In this document: piece by piece, positions 18,087-24,849 of the stretch
Layout: the number at the start of each line of letters is the position of its first letter
Position numbering within the stretch: position 1 is the first letter of the stretch
Assembly (NCBI RefSeq): GCF_007858285.1
Contig: NZ_VFIL01000008.1
Location: 186,001-250,000 of the forward strand
Direction: 5' to 3'
DNA: 64,000 nt
Source: Pseudomonas brenneri
Lineage (GTDB): Bacteria > Pseudomonadota > Gammaproteobacteria > Pseudomonadales > Pseudomonadaceae
Notes under the pieces: generated by a model
Told to the model about the DNA's origin: nothing
Database searches by the model: none
What the model saw: the letters and a program-made list of their open reading frames with translations, nothing else
Translations under genes and position numbers: made by a program

Positions 18087-19376
18087 ATGGGTAAGAATGT
18101 CGTAGTCCTGGGCACCCAATGGGGTGATGAGGGCAAAGGCAAGATCGTTGATCTGCTGACCGAACATGCTGCCGCCGTAGTGCGCTACCAAGGTGGCCAC
18201 AACGCAGGCCACACCCTGGTCATCGATGGCGAAAAAACCGTCTTGCACCTGATTCCGTCGGGCGTCCTGCGCGAAGGCGTGCAGTGCCTGATCGGCAACG
18301 GCGTGGTGGTTGCACCTGACGCCCTGCTGCGCGAGATCATCAAGCTGGAAGAGAAAGGCGTACCGGTGCGCGAGCGCCTGCGTATCAGCCCATCCTGCCC
18401 GCTGATCCTGTCCTTCCACGTGGCGCTGGACCAGGCCCGTGAAAAGGCCCGTGGTGAGCTGAAGATCGGTACTACCGGTCGCGGCATCGGCCCGGCCTAC
18501 GAAGACAAGGTTGCACGTCGTGGCCTGCGTGTGGGCGACCTGCTCAACATGCCGCGCTTTGAAGACAAGCTGCGTGAACTGGTGGATTACCACAACTTCA
18601 TGCTGGTCGGTTACTACAAAGAGCCTGCCATTGAGTTCGACAAGACCCTGGCTGAGTGCAAAGAGTACGCTGAACTGCTCAAGCCGCTGATGCTGGACGT
18701 GACTGCCGAGCTGCACGACCTGCGTCGCGCTGGCAAAGACATCATGTTCGAAGGCGCCCAGGGTTCGTTGCTGGACATCGACCACGGCACCTACCCGTAC
18801 GTGACCAGCTCCAACACCACCGCTGGTGGCGTGGCGACCGGTTCGGGCGTTGGCCCGATGTTCCTGGACTACATCCTGGGCATCACCAAGGCCTACACCA
18901 CTCGCGTTGGTTCGGGTCCGTTCCCGACTGAACTGTTCGACGAAGTTGGTGCGCACCTGGCCAAACAAGGTCACGAGTTCGGCGCGACTACCGGCCGTGC
19001 TCGTCGTTGTGGCTGGTTCGACGCCGTTATCCTGCGTCGCGCTATCGATGTGAACAGCATCTCGGGCATCTGCCTGACCAAGCTGGACGTACTCGATGGC
19101 CTCGAAACCATCAACATCTGCGTCGGCTACAAAGATGCAAATGGCAATGATGTCGCCCCGACTGATGCTGACAGCTACGTCGGCCTGCAGCCGGTTTACG
19201 AAGAAGTGCCTGGCTGGACCGAATCGACCGTGGGTGCCAAGACCCTGGAAGAGCTGCCAGCCAACGCCCGTGCTTACATCAAGCGCGTGGAAGAGCTGAT
19301 CGGCGCGCCAATCGACATTATTTCGACAGGCCCGGACCGCAACGAGACCATCGTTCTGCGTCACCCGTTCGCTTAA
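18087..19376 (+). CDS. purA: Adenylosuccinate synthetase
   Basis: 429 aa, standard. Catalyses GTP-dependent conversion of IMP and aspartate to adenylosuccinate in AMP synthesis. The start GKNVVVLGTQWGDEGKGKI holds the GDEGKGK loop; GGHNAGHT, the GTTGRGIGPAYEDK loop and GATTGRARRCGWFD follow. ATG 18087 is chosen over the ATG at 18072 because MGKNVVVLG is the family start and GAGGACA lies upstream. Confidence 0.98.
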   Translation: MGKNVVVLGTQWGDEGKGKIVDLLTEHAAAVVRYQGGHNAGHTLVIDGEKTVLHLIPSGVLREGVQCLIGNGVVVAPDALLREIIKLEEKGVPVRERLRISPSCPLILSFHVALDQAREKARGELKIGTTGRGIGPAYEDKVARRGLRVGDLLNMPRFEDKLRELVDYHNFMLVGYYKEPAIEFDKTLAECKEYAELLKPLMLDVTAELHDLRRAGKDIMFEGAQGSLLDIDHGTYPYVTSSNTTAGGVATGSGVGPMFLDYILGITKAYTTRVGSGPFPTELFDEVGAHLAKQGHEFGATTGRARRCGWFDAVILRRAIDVNSISGICLTKLDVLDGLETINICVGYKDANGNDVAPTDADSYVGLQPVYEEVPGWTESTVGAKTLEELPANARAYIKRVEELIGAPIDIISTGPDRNETIVLRHPFA

Positions 19377-19395
19377 TAAGCTGTTGATGTAAAAA

Positions 19396-19430
19396 GCAAA
19401 GGGCCCCTTCGGGGGCCCTTTGTCGTTTCT
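19396..19430 (+). terminator. Intrinsic terminator after purA
   Basis: AAAGGGCCCC-TTCG-GGGGCCCTTT at 19398-19421 followed by a T-rich stretch. Confidence 0.9.
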
Positions 19431-19440
19431 GTCTCGGGCA

Positions 19441-19456
19441 CGGCACGACCCTTGCT
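19441..19456 (+). promoter_or_regulatory. Sigma-54 (RpoN) promoter of the chemoreceptor gene
   Basis: CGGCACGACCCTTGCT matches the consensus TGGCACG-N4-TTGCW at every defined position except the first. GG and GC are 12 bases apart as required. The predicted transcription start near 19467 leaves a leader of about 50 nt before the ATG at 19516. Confidence 0.65.
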
Positions 19457-19515
19457 ATGTTTCTCTCTTTCGCGGTGCCATCAATTTAATGGCGCCCGTG
19501 GTGGAGGGATTCCCG

Positions 19516-21450
19516 ATGTCTGCCGTTCTCTCATTGTTACAAAGCCGTCTATTGCGGCCGGTGTTCGTTACCCTTGGTATCGCTCTTTTGGTGCAAGTGC
19601 TGGTGGCGGTCGCCCTGACCCGGAGCACCGTCACGGCCCTGGAAGCCGATTTGGGCAAGCGCCTGGGTGTGGACAGCCAGAAACTGTCGGGCGAATTGAC
19701 CCAGGCGGGCAAGGAAGTGACCTCCAGCCTGGACAGCCTGTCGACCAGCACCCGTGACCGCCTGACTGCAGGCCTTTCTGCGCGCTTGAAGCAGGAGCAG
19801 CAGCAACTGCGCACGACCCTGGAAAAAGACCTGAAGGACTCGGCCAATGACATGGCGCAGTTGCTGGCCTCGGTTGCCCCACGGGCGATGTGGGACAGTG
19901 ATGTTCCGGCGCTGTCGGAATTCGCCCGGCGCGCCCAGCGCAATCCCAATGTGTTGTTTGTGGTGTATGACGATGCTACTGGCCAGCATCTGACCCGTTA
20001 TCTGAACCGGGAAAACCCGATCAACAAGGCGCTGTTGGAGAAAGGCGAGGGTGATCGTGCGTTGGATAAAGTGTTGAATGCCGCGAAAAATGACCCTTCG
20101 GTGTACTACGTCGAAGCCTCTATCAGCCCCAATGGCGTGGAGATCGGCAAGGTGCTCATGGGGGTTTCCACCGCGGCGGTGGAGGCTGACCTGACGGCGC
20201 TGGACCAGCGCTTTGCCGCGTTGATCGCCAGTGGCGGTCAATTGGTCGGGGACAGCCTCAAGGGCGCTGCGGCTGACAGTGCGGCGGCCATGGGGGCTCG
20301 TTTGCAGTCGGCGCAAGCCACGGCCACGGAAATGACGGCCAACACCTCGGGTGCGGTACAGGAGGCCGCGCAAGCCTTGCGCTGGCGCATCGGCCTGGGC
20401 CTGGCGGTGGTTGGCCTGGGCGTGTTGTTGCTGATTGCCGTGGTGCTTGGGCGGCGTGTGGTCAACCGCTTGAAACTGCTGATTGCGGCCATGGATGATC
20501 TGGCGGCGGGTGAGGGCGATCTGACCAAGCGCGTACAGATCAACAGCCAGGATGAAATCGGCGCCATGGCTTCGGCGGTCAATCGCTTTGTGGATAAGTT
20601 GCAGCCGATTGTGCGTGAGGCGGGCGATGTGGCCCAGCGAACCGGGGTGGAAATCGGCGCGATGACCCTGCGCAATGCCGGTGCCGATGCGGCGGCGGGG
20701 TTGCAGCGCGATGAAGTGGCCGAAAGCCTGCGGGCCCTGTCGCAAATGGCCGATGAGGCTCAGGCCGAAAGTCATGCCATGCAGGCCGCGTTGCAGCAGG
20801 TGGTGGATATCCGCCAGGCCACCGATGAAAATTCCCGCACCTCGGCCGAGGTCGGCAGTCTGATCGAGGCATTGGCAGGCCAGGTGCAGGCCGGCTCCAA
20901 GGTGATTGAGCGTCTGGCCCAGCAAAGTGAGCAGATTGAAGTGGTGCTGACAGTTATCCACGGCATTGCCGAGCAGACCAACCTGCTGGCGTTGAATGCG
21001 GCCATCGAAGCGGCACGTGCTGGCGAGACCGGGCGTGGTTTTGCGGTGGTGGCGGACGAAGTGCGGGCGCTGGCCAGTAAAACCCAAAGCTCCACTGGCG
21101 ACATCCAGGCGCATATCGTGGCGTTGCAGCAGGGCGCGCGTGAGGCGGTGGAAACCATCGGCAAGGCCGGGCGCCAGGCTAGCGAAGGTTTGTTGGTGCT
21201 GCGTGACAGCGTGCGTCTGCAGCAAACGGTGCAGGCCTCGGTGGAGCAGGTGCATGCGGCGATTGGCCTGGCGACTCGGGCTGCCGAGCATCAGGCCCAG
21301 GGCGCGCATGCGGTGCGTGGTCGGGTCGAGGTGATCCACGCCCAGGCCGAGCGTGCGGCGCAGGCGGTGGTGGAGACTACGGCCAGTGGCAAGGTGCTGG
21401 ATGGGTTGGCGGCGCAGTTGAAGGCCAGCCTGGGGCAGTTTCGGGCTTAG
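19516..21450 (+). CDS. Methyl-accepting chemotaxis protein
   Basis: 644 aa. A first membrane helix (about residues 12-33) and a second (about 289-313) bracket a periplasmic sensor of about 250 residues. Its ligand cannot be read from sequence. A HAMP domain follows (LLIAAMDDLAAGEGDLTKRV). The cytoplasmic signalling hairpin carries the conserved tip EQTNLLALNAAIEAARAGET and RGFAVVADEVRALASKTQ. No NWETF-like CheR tether is seen at the C-terminus. ATG 19516 has GGAGGG upstream; the longer frame begins within the purA terminator. Confidence 0.95.
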   Translation: MSAVLSLLQSRLLRPVFVTLGIALLVQVLVAVALTRSTVTALEADLGKRLGVDSQKLSGELTQAGKEVTSSLDSLSTSTRDRLTAGLSARLKQEQQQLRTTLEKDLKDSANDMAQLLASVAPRAMWDSDVPALSEFARRAQRNPNVLFVVYDDATGQHLTRYLNRENPINKALLEKGEGDRALDKVLNAAKNDPSVYYVEASISPNGVEIGKVLMGVSTAAVEADLTALDQRFAALIASGGQLVGDSLKGAAADSAAAMGARLQSAQATATEMTANTSGAVQEAAQALRWRIGLGLAVVGLGVLLLIAVVLGRRVVNRLKLLIAAMDDLAAGEGDLTKRVQINSQDEIGAMASAVNRFVDKLQPIVREAGDVAQRTGVEIGAMTLRNAGADAAAGLQRDEVAESLRALSQMADEAQAESHAMQAALQQVVDIRQATDENSRTSAEVGSLIEALAGQVQAGSKVIERLAQQSEQIEVVLTVIHGIAEQTNLLALNAAIEAARAGETGRGFAVVADEVRALASKTQSSTGDIQAHIVALQQGAREAVETIGKAGRQASEGLLVLRDSVRLQQTVQASVEQVHAAIGLATRAAEHQAQGAHAVRGRVEVIHAQAERAAQAVVETTASGKVLDGLAAQLKASLGQFRA

Positions 21451-21470
21451 TGTTGTCTGATCTGGTGTTA

Positions 21471-21533
21471 TCGCGAGCAAGCCTGCTCCTACAAGAGATC
21501 GCACACACCTGTAGGAGCGGGCTTGCCCGCGAT
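21471..21533. repeat. REP doublet
   Basis: Inverted pair: TCGCGAGCAAGCCTGCTCCTAC, then GTAGGAGCGGGCTTGCCCGC. Lies between the chemoreceptor and the convergent permease gene. Confidence 0.9.
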
Positions 21534-21540
21534 TGCGGTC

Positions 21541-23106
21541 TCAGCGGCTCAGATACATCCGCGTCGTGAGCAGATACACGGGCAACCCCGACACCACAAT
21601 CAATAACGCCGCATAAGGCGCCGCCGCCGCAAACTCCACATTCGAGGTATGCGCCCATACGGCAGTGGCCAAGGTGTTCAGCCCAGTCGGGCTCAGCAGC
21701 AGTGTTGCCGTCAACTCCTTCATCGCATCCAGGAACACCAGCGCAAACGCCGCCCCCAATGCGGGAAAGATAATCGGCAGGGTCACCCGGCAGAACGCGC
21801 TGAACGAAGACGCCCCCAATGTCCGCGCAGCTTCCTCCAGTTGTGGCGCCGCCTTGTTCAGCGCGGTCCGGATCGGCGCCTGGGCCAGCGGCAAGAACAG
21901 CAATGCATACGCGATCAACAGCAGTGCTGAGGTCTGATACAGCGCCGGCACGTAATGCAGGGCGAAATACACCAGGGTCAAGGCAATCACCAGGCCGGGC
22001 AGGGCGTGCAGCAGGTAGGGCAGACGTTCAGCCCAGAGCGCCAGTTGGCCCTTGTAGCGCACCACCAGCAAGCCGACGGGCACTGCCAGCGCCAGGCAGA
22101 GTGCGGCGCCGCCCAGGGACAAGGCCAGGGAGGACAGCAACGCCTCACTGATTTGCGCAACCGGGAAGGCGGCCGAAGACCCCACGGCCAGCCAGTAACC
22201 GAGCATCCCCAGTGGAATGCCGCTGCCAATGATCGCCAGCATCAAGCAATAAAGCTGACCCAGTGGTGCCCATTTACCCAGTCGAACCTGCTCGGCATGC
22301 CGCGCCGCGCCTTGCCCGGTGCGCACATGGCGGCCCTTGCCGCGCACGCGCAATTCCAGCCAGAGCAGAGTCAGGCACATCATCAGCAACACCGCAGACA
22401 GCATCGCCGCATTGGCATTGCTGAACTCCAGCTCGAACTGCTGGTAGATCGCCGTTGTGAAGGTTTGCAGGCCGATGATCGACAGGGCGCCGAACTCCAC
22501 CAGCATATGCAAGGCAATCAACAGGGCGCCAGCCAGTAGCGATGGCCATAGCAGCGGCAGGGTAATGCGAAAGAACACGCTCCAGCGATTCAGGCCCAGG
22601 GTGCGCGCCGACTCTTCCAGGGACGGATCCAGGTTGCGCAGGGTGGCCGCCACCGGCAGGAACACCAGTGGGTACTTGGACAGGGTCATCACCAGGATCG
22701 CCCCGCCAAGGCCTTCGAACTGGGCGCTCAATGACACCCAGGTGAAGCTGCTGACAAATGCCGGTACGGCAAACGGCAGGCACAGAATGACCCCCCAGAT
22801 CCGCCGTCCCGGCAGATTGCTGCGTTCCAGCAGCCAGGCCAGGGACAGGCCGATCACGGCGCAGGCCACGGTTACGCCGATCATCAGTGCCAAAGTGTTG
22901 CGCAGCAATCCGAACACATACGGTCGCCACAGCAGATGCACTGCCTCGGCCCACCCGGCTTGCCAGGCCTTGAGGCCGACATACACCAATGGCAACAGGC
23001 TCAGGCCCACCAATAGCAAAACCGGCAACAGCAACCAGATTGACGGGCGCTTGCGCCTTGGACTAAAACCCCCGCGCAAGGCGGGGGTTGGTAGCGGCGG
23101 GTTCAT
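21541..23106 (-). CDS. Iron ABC transporter permease (FbpB/HitB type)
   Basis: 521 aa, two fused permease halves with about twelve membrane helices. Each half has an EAA-type loop: LEESARTLGLNRWSVFFRITLP and LEEAARTLGASSFSAFCRVTLP are visible about 280 residues apart. It would form the inner-membrane channel for ferric iron delivered by the adjacent binding protein. Its ATG overlaps the stop of that gene by one base (TGATG). No ATPase gene is adjacent, as I recall for hitAB of P. aeruginosa, so the ATPase must be encoded elsewhere. Confidence 0.92.
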   Translation of the reverse strand: MNPPLPTPALRGGFSPRRKRPSIWLLLPVLLLVGLSLLPLVYVGLKAWQAGWAEAVHLLWRPYVFGLLRNTLALMIGVTVACAVIGLSLAWLLERSNLPGRRIWGVILCLPFAVPAFVSSFTWVSLSAQFEGLGGAILVMTLSKYPLVFLPVAATLRNLDPSLEESARTLGLNRWSVFFRITLPLLWPSLLAGALLIALHMLVEFGALSIIGLQTFTTAIYQQFELEFSNANAAMLSAVLLMMCLTLLWLELRVRGKGRHVRTGQGAARHAEQVRLGKWAPLGQLYCLMLAIIGSGIPLGMLGYWLAVGSSAAFPVAQISEALLSSLALSLGGAALCLALAVPVGLLVVRYKGQLALWAERLPYLLHALPGLVIALTLVYFALHYVPALYQTSALLLIAYALLFLPLAQAPIRTALNKAAPQLEEAARTLGASSFSAFCRVTLPIIFPALGAAFALVFLDAMKELTATLLLSPTGLNTLATAVWAHTSNVEFAAAAPYAALLIVVSGLPVYLLTTRMYLSR

Positions 23107-24131
23107 CAGTTCAGGCCAACCTCACGTTCCAGCTCCAGGGCTTCTTCGGCATTGCCCAGGTCGGCAGGGGTGATTTTCGGTGGTTGCAGTTCGCTGAAAG
23201 GCTTGAGGCCGCGATTGGATTCCATGCCTTTGCGCAACGGGTATTCGGCGGACGTGTTGGTAATCACGCGCTGGCCTTCTTCGCTGGCCATGAACGCCAG
23301 CAACTGCTGGGCTTCCTTGGGATGTTTGCTGGACTTCAGTGCTGCCGCTGCGGATACGGTAATCAGACCGCCAGCATCGCCATCGGTGAAGTAGTGCAGT
23401 TGCGAATCCAGGTTGGTCTTTTCCTTTTTCAGGGCAAACCAGTAGTAGTTGTTCACCAGCACTGTGGCTACTTCGCCATTTTCCACGGCTTTTAGCGCAA
23501 CCATATTGTTGCTGTAGACCTTGCCGAACGCGCGCAGGCCGGTCAGCCATTCTTCGGCGGCGTCGCGCCCGTGCATCTTGAGGATGGCGACGGCTTGTTC
23601 CTGGAAGGCACCGCTGGTGGGAACGAAGCCAACCTTGCCTTGCCACTCTGGCCCGGCAAAATCCAGTACCGACTTGGGCAGCTCTTCTTCCTTGATCAGT
23701 TTCGGGTTGAAGGCCACGACGCGGGTACGTGCGGTTACGCCCATCCAGGCGCCGTCGGCGGCTACGTATTCCTTGGGCAGGACATCAAGCGTGCTGGCAT
23801 CGATGGTCGCGAGCAGGCCTTGTTCGCCGAGCTTGTTCAGTGGTGGCGATTCTTCGGTGTAGATCACATCGGCGGGGGAGCGTTCGCCTTCTTCGACGAC
23901 CTGGCTGGCCAGCTGATTGCTGCTGCCCTTGCGCACATTGACGTGAATGCCGGTCTTGGCTTCGAAGGCCTTGGCGAGTTCATCGCCGACCTCCTTGTGC
24001 TGGCCGTTGTACAGGGTCAGTTCAACCTTGTCGGCGGAATAGGCGGTGGGCGAGAGCAGGCTCAGGCCGAGCAGAGTGATGGTCAGGCCACGCAGAAGGG
24101 ATGTCTTGAGACGGGTATCGCGGATCATCAT
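23106..24131 (-). CDS. Periplasmic ferric-iron binding protein (FbpA/HitA type)
   Basis: 341 aa. A signal peptide with hydrophobic core (GLTITLLGLSLLSPTAYSA) is followed by VELTLYNGQHKEVGDELAKA, the N-terminal signature of FbpA/FutA-like transferrin-fold proteins. The NNYYWF motif supplies the tyrosine pair used in iron binding. Coupled to the permease by a one-base overlap. I looked for a Fur box in the 100 bp upstream and saw no convincing match. Start may also be the second ATG at 24126-24128. Confidence 0.93.
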   Translation of the reverse strand: MMIRDTRLKTSLLRGLTITLLGLSLLSPTAYSADKVELTLYNGQHKEVGDELAKAFEAKTGIHVNVRKGSSNQLASQVVEEGERSPADVIYTEESPPLNKLGEQGLLATIDASTLDVLPKEYVAADGAWMGVTARTRVVAFNPKLIKEEELPKSVLDFAGPEWQGKVGFVPTSGAFQEQAVAILKMHGRDAAEEWLTGLRAFGKVYSNNMVALKAVENGEVATVLVNNYYWFALKKEKTNLDSQLHYFTDGDAGGLITVSAAAALKSSKHPKEAQQLLAFMASEEGQRVITNTSAEYPLRKGMESNRGLKPFSELQPPKITPADLGNAEEALELEREVGLN

Positions 24132-24240
24132 CCGGGGTGTTCCTCACTTGTATGCAACAAATTCTTACAAGGATAAACGATAAACCTTCTCAAGTCCGGT
24201 AGGGCTGGAATGGCTGGCGGGGTTTTTAAACCCCGGAAAC

Positions 24241-24264
24241 GAAAAAACCCGCTTTCGCGGGTTT
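24241..24264 (-). terminator. Terminator of tRNA-Leu (distal copy)
   Basis: AAACCCGC-loop-GCGGGTTT with a minus-strand T tract, 10 bp after the tRNA. Confidence 0.85.
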
Positions 24265-24274
24265 GATCTGAATT

Positions 24275-24361
24275 TGGTGCCCAGGAGAAGACTCGAACTT
24301 CCACGACCTTGCGATCACCAGCACCTGAAGCTGGCGTGTCTACCAATTTCACCACCTGGGC
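24275..24361 (-). tRNA. tRNA-Leu(CAG)
   Basis: 87 nt including encoded CCA. The acceptor stem pairs GCCCAGG with CCTGGGC. Anticodon stem CCAGC/GCTGG encloses loop TTCAGGT, giving anticodon CAG (reads CUG). A long variable arm (TGATCGCAAGGTCGT) marks a class II tRNA. The T-loop GTTCGAGTC is normal. Confidence 0.97.
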
Positions 24362-24396
24362 ATTATCAAGCAACGTTGCCGCTGTTGATGGGACGA

Positions 24397-24425
24397 ACTA
24401 TACGGAGGGCTTTTTGATCTGTAAA
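24397..24425 (-). promoter_or_regulatory. Promoter of distal tRNA-Leu
   Basis: On the minus strand TTTACA, a 17-base spacer, and TATAGT. The same element precedes the other tRNA-Leu, so each copy has its own promoter. Confidence 0.75.
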
Positions 24426-24480
24426 CCCCTGATTTGATTTTATAAATCAACTTTTCAGTTAAAAATCAAAGGCCTGTAAC

Positions 24481-24506
24481 GCAAAAACCCGCTTTCGCGG
24501 GTTTTT
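24481..24506 (-). terminator. Terminator of tRNA-Leu (proximal copy)
   Basis: AAAAACCCGC-loop-GCGGGTTTTT. Nearly the same hairpin as at 24245-24264, so the unit promoter-tRNA-terminator has been duplicated. Confidence 0.85.
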
Positions 24507-24538
24507 GTGAAACTCAAGGATGACCTTGAGTTTTGAAT

Positions 24539-24625
24539 TGGTGCCCAGAAGAAGACTCGAACTTCCACGGCCTTGCGGCCACCAGCACCTGAAGCTGGCG
24601 TGTCTACCAATTTCACCATCTGGGC
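24539..24625 (-). tRNA. tRNA-Leu(CAG), second copy
   Basis: 87 nt including CCA. Same anticodon loop TTCAGGT. It differs from the other copy in the acceptor stem (GCCCAGA/TCTGGGC) and in the variable arm (GGCC/GGCC), and the acceptor change is compensated on both strands, so both copies look functional. Confidence 0.97.
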
Positions 24626-24659
24626 AGTATCTTCAACGTTGCCGTCGTCGATGGCGCGC

Positions 24660-24688
24660 ACTATACGGAGTGCCTTTTGAGCTGTAAA
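24660..24688 (-). promoter_or_regulatory. Promoter of proximal tRNA-Leu
   Basis: TTTACA, 17 bases, TATAGT, then a GC-rich discriminator GCGCGCC typical of stringently controlled stable-RNA promoters. Confidence 0.8.
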
Positions 24689-24849
24689 CCCCCGTCATCA
24701 AAAAAGCCTGGAAAAATTCGCAGGCGGTCGCGCAAGGTGGTTTCCCGGGGCTATAAAACGCATTTCCCGGCTAGTTATTGCTGGAAATTTCCCGTTTCAA
24801 TACGCGTATGCCAAACTAACCCGCATATAGACAAGGTGAAAACTCTCTA

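Noticed and set aside
19549..21504. A 651-codon minus-strand frame
   Set aside because: Shadow of the chemoreceptor gene; Gln/His/Arg-rich and running into a REP.
24132..24240. Fur box upstream of the iron-binding protein gene
   Set aside because: The AT-rich stretch does not fit GATAATGATAATCATTATC well on either strand.
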